NCBI GenBank assembly: GCA_013215145.1
Contig: JABSRP010000019.1
Coordinates: forward strand, 62,001-126,000
DNA length: 64,000 nt
Source: Pseudobacteriovorax sp.
GTDB taxonomy: Bacteria > Bdellovibrionota_B > Oligoflexia > Oligoflexales > Oligoflexaceae
Reading direction: 5' to 3'
Part shown: piece by piece, positions 33,565-41,119 of the stretch
Numbering within the stretch: the first letter of the stretch is position 1
Layout: every line of letters starts with the position of its first letter
The notes under the pieces: model-generated
What the model was told of the DNA's origin: nothing
The model's input: the letters and a program-made list of their open reading frames with translations, nothing else
The model's database searches: none
Made by a program: the position numbers and the translations under genes

Positions 33565-34977
33565 ATGTTAAATCCAGAAACACAAATTGTTAGCACGGCG
33601 GGTCAGTCCATTGATATCGTTAGAGAGATACAGCACAAACGATTTGCTAATGATAGTTTGCGACCTCATGCGGCGCGTTTAGCGATTCTGAAAAAGTTCA
33701 AAGAAACCGTCAAGCGGTATGAGAGTGAGCTGATTCAAGCCCTCAAGGAAGATTTGGGTCGGAGCGCATTTGAAAGCTATGCCGCAGATGTTGGCCTAGT
33801 CATCGATGAGATCTCCTATGCCGAGAAAAACCTTCGCAAGTGGATGAAGCCAAGGCGTGTCCCGACACCTCTGGCACTCATGCCTGCCAAGAGCTTTGAG
33901 GTGATGAGCCCGTTGGGTCAAACACTGATTATCGGCCCATGGAATTACCCGATTCAACTACTCTTGATTCCGTTAGTGGGAGCATTGGCCGCGGGTAATA
34001 CCGTAGTTGTAAAGCCCTCTGAGCTTGCAGCCGCTTGTGAAAGCGTACTTAGTAAAATACTGAATGAGGCCTTCGATGATGATGTGGTAAGCACCTTTAC
34101 GGGAGGTGTGGACGTCAGTACCCTACTATTATCTAAGCCATGGGACCATATATTCTTTACCGGCAGCACACCAGTGGGGCGCATCGTGGCAAAAGCGGCT
34201 GCCGCTACTCTTTCTCCCGTAACCTTGGAACTAGGTGGTAAAAGTCCTGTTTTCGTGACTCCCGATGCTGATCTTCAACTCACTGCGCGGCGTCTTGTTT
34301 ATGGTAAGTTTTTTAATACTGGTCAAACTTGTGTCAGTCCCGATTATGCTTTAGTACACGAGTCTCACCGGGCAAAGTTTGTTGATCTTGTGAAAAAGGT
34401 TGTTGAGGACTTTTACGGACAGAACCCAAAGGAATCTGAGGACTTTGGACGCATCATAAACCAGCGAAACCTGACACGTCTGCTTGATTTAATTGATGCT
34501 GACAAGGTGGCATTGGGTGGAGACCATTCTGCAGAGGATCGATACCTTGCACCTACGATTCTAGATGATGTTAGCTGGGATGATAAGGTCATGGAAGAAG
34601 AGATTTTTGGTCCCATCCTTCCTATTATCTATTATAAGAACTTACCTGATGCCATCAAAGCCGTAAAAAAACGCGATCACCCTCTAGCTTGTTATATCTT
34701 TTCTGAAAATAGAGGAGAGCAATCCTATCTTTTAAACACGTTGAGTTTTGGGGGAGGTTGTGTCAATGACACCTTAGTTCACGTGAGCAGCCATCACTTA
34801 CCCTTTGGGGGTGTTGGGCCAAGTGGTCAGGGCAACTATCACGGCAAGAATTCATTTGATACGTTTTCTCATAGAAAAGGGATGATGCGTAATCCCAGCT
34901 GGCTTGATCTGCCAGTTCGTTATCCTCCCTACGCAAGCTGGAAGTTTAAGCTGATCAAGCTATTGATCGGCCGTTGA
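33565..34977 (+). CDS. Aldehyde dehydrogenase, ALDH3 (fatty aldehyde) type
   Basis: A 470-residue NAD(P)-dependent aldehyde dehydrogenase. The general base is in LELGGKSPVF and the catalytic Cys in FNTGQTCVSPDY, with IIGPWNYPIQL and FTGSTPVGR as cofactor contacts. The total length, missing N-terminal extension and C-terminal hydrophobic/basic tail (YASWKFKLIKLLIGR) fit the ALDH3 group, whose tail often binds membranes and which oxidises medium- to long-chain aldehydes. The start at 33565 follows AAAGG; it is divergent from thrS. Substrate is inferred from family only. Confidence 0.88.
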   Translation: MLNPETQIVSTAGQSIDIVREIQHKRFANDSLRPHAARLAILKKFKETVKRYESELIQALKEDLGRSAFESYAADVGLVIDEISYAEKNLRKWMKPRRVPTPLALMPAKSFEVMSPLGQTLIIGPWNYPIQLLLIPLVGALAAGNTVVVKPSELAAACESVLSKILNEAFDDDVVSTFTGGVDVSTLLLSKPWDHIFFTGSTPVGRIVAKAAAATLSPVTLELGGKSPVFVTPDADLQLTARRLVYGKFFNTGQTCVSPDYALVHESHRAKFVDLVKKVVEDFYGQNPKESEDFGRIINQRNLTRLLDLIDADKVALGGDHSAEDRYLAPTILDDVSWDDKVMEEEIFGPILPIIYYKNLPDAIKAVKKRDHPLACYIFSENRGEQSYLLNTLSFGGGCVNDTLVHVSSHHLPFGGVGPSGQGNYHGKNSFDTFSHRKGMMRNPSWLDLPVRYPPYASWKFKLIKLLIGR

Positions 34978-35041
34978 CCTCCGAAGCGATTTGAACATGC
35001 CTTTAAGCTTTCGGATCCCTATATAGTCCTATGAACCTGAG

Positions 35042-35078
35042 GAAATTCTTACTTTTTTGTTCGAAAGGTAAGAATTTC
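35042..35078 (+). terminator. 11-bp perfect inverted repeat, possible terminator
   Basis: GAAATTCTTAC (35042-35052) and GTAAGAATTTC (35068-35078) are separated by 15 bases. GCATTTTTGCTTT follows. It lies 65 bases after the aldehyde dehydrogenase stop. The stem is AT-rich, so it may be weak as a terminator. Confidence 0.45.
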
Positions 35079-35126
35079 GCATTTTTGCTTTGTGTCTGAA
35101 TTTTTACGGCGGAAAATAGACGGAAT

Positions 35127-35154
35127 CTGACTCATTCAACGTCCTGTATATAAT
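35127..35154 (+). promoter_or_regulatory. Sigma-70 promoter of the 35293 lipoprotein gene
   Basis: A perfect TATAAT (35149-35154) lies 16 bases after CTGACT (35127-35132). The 5' leader would be about 130 bases. Confidence 0.55.
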
Positions 35155-35292
35155 GCCTTTTCAAGATATTTTGGACTTACTCATAAATTTTCGATCGGTC
35201 CGCCGATAGGTGTTATATCTCACGAAGGTTAACACGCGAAAAAATCATTCATTTGAATTAGAGACCAAATATCATCACGAAAGGGAATATGA

Positions 35293-36039
35293 ATGAAAAA
35301 GTTATCTCTAGTCTTTACAGGTTTTCTCCTCGCATCTTGTGGACCGCAACTTGTCAGTCCCACAGAAAGTAGTGGAGACAACGAGCCAGCAGATGGTGAA
35401 GAGTTTGTCACCGTTGGTGTTTCCGTGTCTCAGTCAGAGGCAGGTGTGTTCCAACTTACTAACGCCACTGACTTTAAAATGATTCTTGATGGCTGTGCCT
35501 CGGGTTTGACTTACTCCGACATCAGCTCAACCAACTCAAACATCGATGTTTACAAGTTTGATCAAAACTGTTTGGTTAAGCTTACCGAGTTCACCTCAGG
35601 CGGTATTACTTACGTGCCAAAATCTGGATCGGGTTTTGGTAGTTGGGCTGACGGTGACATTGCCACGTTTATCGATACAACGGATCAAGTTTCCGGTGTC
35701 GAAATCAAAGTTGTGGTTGACAATCAGTTAGACAATCCGGTCTCAGGAACTGAGTCCATTGCTTACTCATTCTCTCAAATTCAGGCGGGTGCTGATCGAG
35801 CGGTGGCAAGTAGCGTCGTTGGTCAATCACAAGCACTTTCTGTTTCTGGTCAGGATGCTCCGAACTTCACCATTGCTGGTGTGGAACTTGTAGGTATGAC
35901 AGCTAATGGTGCCGGTGAGTTCAGACTTGACCTCGAGTGTAATGTGGCCCTTGGCGATTCAAACACAACCTGTGATGGATTGGCCTTATCTGCGATCGAG
36001 TACAAGCTTGTGGCTGACACTTTTACAGTGGAACGATGA
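35293..36039 (+). CDS. Putative lipoprotein, probably 5' part of a frameshifted gene
   Basis: A 248-residue exported protein with a lipoprotein signal (LVFTGFLLASC, lipobox LASC at Cys16) followed by an acidic Ser/Glu-rich linker. The mature part is Gly/Thr/Ser-rich and beta-like; no family recognised. It ends in TFTVER at a TGA. The next frame opens at an overlapping ATG (ATGA) and continues 75 codons of the same composition to a good terminator, so the two may be one protein split by a -1 frameshift (real or sequencing). AAGGGA precedes the start. Confidence 0.65.
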   Translation: MKKLSLVFTGFLLASCGPQLVSPTESSGDNEPADGEEFVTVGVSVSQSEAGVFQLTNATDFKMILDGCASGLTYSDISSTNSNIDVYKFDQNCLVKLTEFTSGGITYVPKSGSGFGSWADGDIATFIDTTDQVSGVEIKVVVDNQLDNPVSGTESIAYSFSQIQAGADRAVASSVVGQSQALSVSGQDAPNFTIAGVELVGMTANGAGEFRLDLECNVALGDSNTTCDGLALSAIEYKLVADTFTVER

Positions 36040-36263
36040 CCCTTGCTGAAGCGACCACTCTATTTGCGACAGCAGGATCTGCTCCGAATTCAACGATCAA
36101 CGTTGGCGACGCTTCCTTTCCAAATGGTGGTTTTGAGTCAATCGACCTAACAGGTCCAGATCAAATGCACCTAAACCCAAATATGATCCTTGTTGTCGAG
36201 GCCGATGGCAAATCATATCAGTACTTTAACCTAGACGTGAGTACTCTTTCATATACTCCCTAA
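36036..36263 (+). CDS. Continuation of the 35293 lipoprotein (other frame)
   Basis: 75 residues starting MTLAEATTLFATAGSAPN and ending NLDVSTLSYTP. No signal peptide and only a weak ribosome site. Composition matches the upstream lipoprotein. Either a separate small protein translated by termination-reinitiation at ATGA, or the C-terminal part of one polypeptide. I favour the second because an unexported fragment of this composition makes little sense alone. Confidence 0.5.
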   Translation: MTLAEATTLFATAGSAPNSTINVGDASFPNGGFESIDLTGPDQMHLNPNMILVVEADGKSYQYFNLDVSTLSYTP

Positions 36264-36284
36264 TCGTTTAACTCATAAGTTTCT

Positions 36285-36312
36285 GCCCCTCGTATGAGGG
36301 GCTTTGTCTTTT
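36285..36312 (+). terminator. Intrinsic terminator after the 35293/36036 genes
   Basis: GCCCCTC (36285-36291), GTAT loop, GAGGGGC (36296-36302), then TTTGTCTTTT. Confidence 0.88.
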
Positions 36313-36346
36313 GAACTATACTATTATCCTTTTAAGGTGATGACTC

Positions 36347-37762
36347 GTGTTGCATTATACTCTGAAATCGCTACTTATCTCAGGCTTACTCCTAAGCTGT
36401 GTTGATAATACGATTGTTGAGTCTGAAATCCCTGATTTCAACCTCTATATGGAGTATGATGCAACCAATCGCCCTGAGAATGCCCTTATCGTAAGCTCCG
36501 AATCACAGGACTTTCACTTTCTTATTTCAGCTAGTAACCTTGACTCTGAAGTCGCTTTGGATGCGGTCCATCCAATCCAAGAGCGAACTCAATTTTCCTT
36601 TGAAGAAGAAGGTGATTACGGAATTTCAGTTAAGGTGTTTTTGAGCGATGGGACCTATTATACGAGTAAGGAACTTGATTGGACCTATGACACCTCTTTA
36701 TCTATGGCCCCCGTCGTTGGCTTTGACGAGGCTGCTACGAATGATGAGAACCTATCCCTGCTAGTGTCTAGTAGCAATGGTGACTCAGCTGTCGAACTAT
36801 GGATCGAAGGTGACCTCCATCCAGACGAAAACCCGGAAGGGAGTTGGATCGTCATTCCTCACACCAATGTGATTCCTGTTAGAATCTCGGAGGGTGACGG
36901 CTTTAAGAAGTTTACAGTAAAGACAAGAAATAAGGCTTTGGCCGAATCCGAAGAGCTAAGCCTTTCTGTATTGAGGAAAGAGAAAGGGCCTGATGGCTGT
37001 GCCTCCTTCGTCGCTAATATTACGAAGACTCGCTATATGCAATTTGAAGTCACCGGGATCGACGACCGCAAGCTGTTTTACAGGGTTTTTGGCGATATCG
37101 AAAACGATTTTGAATTTCATGAGTTTACCGGATCAGAACAGGTTGATTTGGAGTTGACTCAAGGATTTGGAAACAAAAACCTAACGATACAAATCCGAGA
37201 TGAGGCAGAAAACTACTGTCTAAAGGATCAGTACGAGATTCTCTATGATCCAGACTATGCCGACGGCATAGTTGAGCTTAAAGGAGATCCTATCTGGACA
37301 GACGATCTTAATGTCACGTTAAACGCTAGCTTGGATCATCTTCCGTCTGATGTTATCGAAATGTATGTCTTCGGAGATATAGAAAACTCCGAATATACCA
37401 ACCAATGGATCCCTTACAACGATGGCGATATCCCAATAGTATTGGACGATTCCGATGGCCATAAGTGGGTGAGGGTCAAGTTTAAGAAGAACGATGTGGA
37501 GTTGCCGATGGCTTGGGATGGTGTTTACTACAACCCATTCGTCTCGCTCAGAAGGTCTTCTGGTACACTAATCGTTACCACAAGTAATATTTTGGGATTG
37601 GAGTCCATGACGGTTCGTGGTTGTAGCGAAACTGCAGATTCATTAACCGAGATTCTTTACCAGAGCGTTATTACCTGCACAGAAACTGGGTCTACAGTGG
37701 ATGTGGATTACTTCTTGTCTGATGGTACCACGATCACAAGGTCGGCTTCCGTACCTGACTGA
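36347..37762 (+). CDS. Large putative lipoprotein, beta-rich repeats
   Basis: A 471-residue protein with a lipoprotein signal peptide (LLISGLLLSC). The mature part is acidic and beta-rich, with recurring segments of about 90-110 residues that include 'W-x-(Y/V)-x-(D/P)...(P/I)V' patterns: ELWIEGDLHPDENPEGSWIV, LFYRVFGDIENDFEFHEFTG and MYVFGDIENSEYTNQWIPYN are recognisably related, suggesting three or more tandem domains. No known family recognised. GTG start at 36347 with AAGGTGAT upstream. Confidence 0.7.
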   Translation: MLHYTLKSLLISGLLLSCVDNTIVESEIPDFNLYMEYDATNRPENALIVSSESQDFHFLISASNLDSEVALDAVHPIQERTQFSFEEEGDYGISVKVFLSDGTYYTSKELDWTYDTSLSMAPVVGFDEAATNDENLSLLVSSSNGDSAVELWIEGDLHPDENPEGSWIVIPHTNVIPVRISEGDGFKKFTVKTRNKALAESEELSLSVLRKEKGPDGCASFVANITKTRYMQFEVTGIDDRKLFYRVFGDIENDFEFHEFTGSEQVDLELTQGFGNKNLTIQIRDEAENYCLKDQYEILYDPDYADGIVELKGDPIWTDDLNVTLNASLDHLPSDVIEMYVFGDIENSEYTNQWIPYNDGDIPIVLDDSDGHKWVRVKFKKNDVELPMAWDGVYYNPFVSLRRSSGTLIVTTSNILGLESMTVRGCSETADSLTEILYQSVITCTETGSTVDVDYFLSDGTTITRSASVPD

Positions 37763-37774
37763 TTTCAAAAAACA

Positions 37775-38494
37775 TCATATGGTGAAGTTGATGGTTAAAC
37801 CGCCATATAGAGTGGTCCAGGTGAAATTGCCGGAGACTTGCTCTTCCGAAACATCCACGGCATTGGTACTTTGATTGATGACGATAACGCGATCGACTCG
37901 TGTTGCGTAGGTGTTGAGATTGTAGCGAAGAAACGGGGCTACCCCCATAGTCATTTTCATACCCAAAAAACGAAACTCAAAGATATAACCTAGCGAACCG
38001 CCGAGACCAAAGCCCGAACCTGTTAGTTGGGTATGACTCGTACTGGTGAATTGCTCTTCATTGATTTCACTATTTACCTTGGCGAAAATATTCACCTGGT
38101 CCAGTAGAGCGATATGTAGATCGAAGGCGGCATAAAAGTTTTTCGTTACGTAAATGCGCCATTGGCTGACAAGATCAAGATGGTAGTGATATCCACGCCT
38201 TTGGCCGGAGCTTGATGTATAGATGACATCGCCATTCATGCCTCCCAGACCAACCCATAGCTCCTGAGCTTTGCCAGCCAGTTTCCACTTCATGGGAATT
38301 TTACGTGATACTGTTCCGCCAAAAGCTAGTTCGGCCGCTTGCAGGCTTTGTCCTAGATTCAGACTACCTGACAAAGCATTGGCCATGCTCAAACCCAGCT
38401 CCCAGTTTCCCGTCGCCGCATGACCCTTTATGCTAAGACTCGTCAGGCACAGGAAGGCAAACAGATAAAATTTTTCAAATAGACGTGGTCTCAT
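37775..38494 (-). CDS. Outer-membrane beta-barrel protein
   Basis: A 239-residue exported protein. Signal peptide: LFAFLCLTSLSIKGHA. The mature part has alternating amphipathic strands (GNWELGLSMANAL, WKLAGKAQELWVGLGGM, YHYHLDLVSQWRIYV, FYAAFDLHIALL, FGLGGSLGYIFEF, MGVAPFLRYNL) and ends in TLYGGLTINFTI, with a terminal hydrophobic residue as in outer-membrane barrels. Around 8-10 strands. No specific family recognised. Convergent with the upstream lipoprotein gene; 12-base gap. Confidence 0.7.
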   Translation of the reverse strand: MRPRLFEKFYLFAFLCLTSLSIKGHAATGNWELGLSMANALSGSLNLGQSLQAAELAFGGTVSRKIPMKWKLAGKAQELWVGLGGMNGDVIYTSSSGQRRGYHYHLDLVSQWRIYVTKNFYAAFDLHIALLDQVNIFAKVNSEINEEQFTSTSHTQLTGSGFGLGGSLGYIFEFRFLGMKMTMGVAPFLRYNLNTYATRVDRVIVINQSTNAVDVSEEQVSGNFTWTTLYGGLTINFTI

Positions 38495-38654
38495 AAGAGG
38501 TGGTTTCGGAAAAAAAAAGGTAAGTTTGATAATCCCGCCCGGCAGATTTTGCCAGGGCTGCAGCTTTAGCCTTTGCAGTCTGGGTTAAAGAGTGTATTCA
38601 TCAGTTTGATCTGCTTTCATTAATAGCGAAAGATGTGCCCTGATTCCAAATAAG

Positions 38655-39704
38655 TTGCAGGATTTAGGAGAGTTCCCTTTTACCGTTGGGCCTATGGTAG
38701 GGTTGACCCATGTCGCCTTTCGCGAGTTGATTCGCCAATTTACTCCCCCCAATATAAAACCGTTACTGTTTACCGAAATGCTTTCGACGTTACGGCTGCC
38801 GAGTGAAAGGTTTGACCTTGCTGATGAGTTACAGGTTTCGCAACTTGATCGAGGTCGAGTGACTCCGCAGATCTTAGGTAATGACGAAGATTACATAGCT
38901 AAATCATTGAGAAAATTAGAGATAATTGAGCCCTGGGGTGTCGATATCAATATGGGGTGCCCCGTGAAAAAAACCCTCCGGCATAACTGGGGTGTACGCT
39001 TGATGGGGGACAAGGACTTCGCGGGGGAGGTCGTAGCGAAAGTTAGGCGTCATTATGACGGCCCATTAAGTGTCAAGTTACGCTGTGGCATCGAAGTCGC
39101 AGATCTCGATTTTATTAAAGGGTTTACCGAGGTTCTGGAAAAAAATGGAGCTGATTGGATCACCATTCACGCCAGACTCAAGGCTGATAAGCACAAGGGG
39201 CTAGCAAATTGGGGCTTGCTGCGAGAGCTAAAGCAGTTTCGCAAGATACCGTTGATTGGCAATGGAGACCTACAAACCGCTGATGATGCCTACGCCTTGG
39301 TTAAGGATTATGGTTTGGATGGTGGAATGTTTGGGCGGGCTGCCACCGCCAGACCTTGGGTCCTTTGGCAGCTAGCAGAGAAGCTGGGTATGTCCTGCGA
39401 GCGGCCTGAGGCTGCTCTGAGCGATCACCCACCCAAAACTCCTGAGGAAGAAGGTCAGTACTATTTGATCGCAATGGAAACCTTCGCGGGATTATTGGAT
39501 CGCTATTTCCAAAATGAGGCACGAAAGATGCGTAAGTTTAGGTTTCTTGTGACCACCAGTCATAAATGGTGTGTCTTTGGAAATAGTTTTTATCGTCGTT
39601 GTATGAAAATTAAAACATGGTCTGAGATGGCTCCTATGATCGCCGACTATCGCGCATCACTTTCAGGTTTTCCTATGAGATCGCGTATTTCTATGCTCCA
39701 CTAA
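38655..39704 (+). CDS. dus: tRNA-dihydrouridine synthase
   Basis: A 349-residue FMN enzyme that reduces uridine to dihydrouridine in tRNA D- or variable arms. TIM-barrel landmarks: VGPMVGLTHVAFR, then DINMGCPVKK with the catalytic Cys, LSVKLRCG, WITIHARL, IPLIGNGDLQ and GGMFGRAATARPW (FMN phosphate). The start is TTG at 38655; no in-frame ATG lies upstream. Which of the Dus subclasses (A, B or C) is not certain; the C-terminal helical domain is longer than in DusA. Stands alone. Confidence 0.88.
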   Translation: MQDLGEFPFTVGPMVGLTHVAFRELIRQFTPPNIKPLLFTEMLSTLRLPSERFDLADELQVSQLDRGRVTPQILGNDEDYIAKSLRKLEIIEPWGVDINMGCPVKKTLRHNWGVRLMGDKDFAGEVVAKVRRHYDGPLSVKLRCGIEVADLDFIKGFTEVLEKNGADWITIHARLKADKHKGLANWGLLRELKQFRKIPLIGNGDLQTADDAYALVKDYGLDGGMFGRAATARPWVLWQLAEKLGMSCERPEAALSDHPPKTPEEEGQYYLIAMETFAGLLDRYFQNEARKMRKFRFLVTTSHKWCVFGNSFYRRCMKIKTWSEMAPMIADYRASLSGFPMRSRISMLH

Positions 39705-39725
39705 AAAAATCTTTCCCTCCTCCTC

Positions 39726-39753
39726 TTGACCTTCGATTTTTGCGACTTATGTT
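39726..39753 (+). promoter_or_regulatory. Promoter of hsp20 gene
   Basis: TTGACC (39726-39731), 16-base spacer, TATGTT (39748-39753). CTTGACC also matches the sigma-32 -35 box, but no CCCCAT-type -10 follows, so sigma-70 use is more likely. Confidence 0.45.
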
Positions 39754-39792
39754 TTTTTTGTCGAAAGGTAATCACCCAAGGAGGATACTCAT

Positions 39793-40197
39793 ATGTTACC
39801 TACATCCCTTTATAAAGAACTAGATCGATTGAGCGACCCGGTCCGCTGGAATTTTCATGCAGAACGATCGGATCGTCATATTAAAACAGACATTATCGAG
39901 ACTGAAGAGTCCTACGAATTGGTCTTAGCTTTGCCAGGTTTAAAGGAGCATGAGATTGAGATCAGCGTCGAACGTACGGAACTAATTATTGCAGTGAACC
40001 CAGAGCAGGTTGAGGATGATAAAGTAAAATATATAAAGAGGGAGCTTAACCCTGTTGCAACGAAGAAAACTTTTAAGTTGCCAGATTATATCGATAGAAA
40101 CAGCATTGGAGCTGATTTAAAAGACGGACTACTAAAAGTGACTTTAAGAAAAGGCGAAGACTTTCAGCCGAAAAAAATTAAAGTCGCGGCCAAATAA
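39793..40197 (+). CDS. Small heat-shock protein, Hsp20/alpha-crystallin
   Basis: A 134-residue ATP-independent chaperone. The alpha-crystallin domain (about 30-125) includes YELVLALPGLKEHEIEISVE, typical of class A sHSPs, and ends ADLKDGLLKVTLRK with the A-x-x-x-G-x-L motif. N-terminal tail is short. AGGAGG-like site (AAGGAGGA) 9 bases before ATG. Followed by an unusual inverted repeat and a terminator. Confidence 0.92.
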   Translation: MLPTSLYKELDRLSDPVRWNFHAERSDRHIKTDIIETEESYELVLALPGLKEHEIEISVERTELIIAVNPEQVEDDKVKYIKRELNPVATKKTFKLPDYIDRNSIGADLKDGLLKVTLRKGEDFQPKKIKVAAK

Positions 40198-40254
40198 TGG
40201 AGGAGTGTTGCACAGAAAAAAATATAGTCTATCACACCGTTGATCTTGTCTTAC

Positions 40255-40284
40255 TTTGCCTTGATCCAAATATATCAAGGCAAA
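40255..40284 (+). repeat. 11-bp perfect inverted repeat downstream of hsp20
   Basis: TTTGCCTTGAT (40255-40265) and ATCAAGGCAAA (40274-40284) flank an 8-base loop. No T-run. A second, U-tailed hairpin follows 30 bases later, so this first stem could be an RNA stabiliser, a processing site or a protein operator. Confidence 0.5.
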
Positions 40285-40314
40285 TGTCCCAACTCTACTT
40301 GATGCTTACCCCAT

Positions 40315-40352
40315 AAAACTCCGGTTGCAACATACTGGAGTTTTTCTTTTTT
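40315..40352 (+). terminator. Intrinsic terminator after hsp20
   Basis: AAAACTCC (40315-40322) pairs with GGAGTTTT (40337-40344), then TCTTTTTT. Confidence 0.8.
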
Positions 40353-40368
40353 GCGATAAACTCCGCTT

Positions 40369-40911
40369 TCAGCGATTGATAACCTCTTTTATAGCAGCGA
40401 TAAATTTTGGATCCTCTGGAGATGTAGCTGATCGAAATCGATGTTTCACGTTACCTTTGCGGTCTATGATAAACTTTTCGAAGTTCCATGAGACTGGTTT
40501 TCCTCGAGTGGGTTGCGGTGCATGATCTATCAGAAATCGGAATACGGGATCGATTGAGTCTCCTGCAACGCTTACCTTACGGCTTAAGGGAAAGGTGACG
40601 CCAAAGTTGAATTTACAAAACTTGGCAATGGCCGCATTGCTACCCGTCTCTTGGTTAAAACTGTTTGACGGAAAGCCAATCACTGTCAGCCCCTCGTCTT
40701 TATGCTTTTTATAAAGGGCTTCGAGACCCTCGTATTGACCGGTATAACCACATTTGCTCGCGGTATTTACGATCAAAAGGGGTTTACCTTTAAAAGAATT
40801 CATGGGGACGACTTTATTTTTTATGGAAGTCATTTTGAGATCATAGATAGACGCCCCTTGAGCGGTCGTGATGAACGAAACCACTGCGATGCAAAGTATA
40901 TGTTTGATCAT
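40369..40911 (-). CDS. Exported glutathione peroxidase family protein (Cys type)
   Basis: A 180-residue thiol peroxidase with a signal peptide (CIAVVSFITTAQGA). The peroxidatic Cys is in NTASKCGYTGQY, and the family contacts FPSNSFNQE and WNFEKFIIDRKG are present. The usual FPCNQF reads FPSNSF, so the Cys common at that position is Ser; the downstream FCKFNFG keeps the resolving Cys of the thioredoxin-dependent subgroup. Location is likely the periplasm. AAGGAG precedes the ATG. Convergent with hsp20. Confidence 0.88.
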   Translation of the reverse strand: MIKHILCIAVVSFITTAQGASIYDLKMTSIKNKVVPMNSFKGKPLLIVNTASKCGYTGQYEGLEALYKKHKDEGLTVIGFPSNSFNQETGSNAAIAKFCKFNFGVTFPLSRKVSVAGDSIDPVFRFLIDHAPQPTRGKPVSWNFEKFIIDRKGNVKHRFRSATSPEDPKFIAAIKEVINR

Positions 40912-41119
40912 ACTGCTAACTCCTTTTTCGGTATTTCAATTTCAGTCAAGTATGCTGACTTTAATCAACTTTTAGTATGTAATATTGGCTTTGTTGTCCG
41001 CAACATACTGCCGACTTGTAGCTCTAAGAATCTCAGGCGATACTGAATGTTGTGAAATCTGGACTTCATCGGTACATTGAACAAGAATTCGTGTCCGATT
41101 CCCGAGAAAGTGACCATCC

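Larger units (their letters stand above)
34978..35292. other. Intergenic region with hairpin and promoter
   Basis: About 315 bases. It contains an 11-bp perfect inverted repeat at 35042-35078 and a promoter at 35127-35154. I see no gene. Confidence 0.5.

Noticed and set aside
35053..39770. Similar T-run plus (T)TCGAAAGGTAA strings at about 35053 and 39752 as a shared regulatory motif
   Set aside because: Only two copies with different surroundings; chance similarity in T-rich leaders cannot be excluded.
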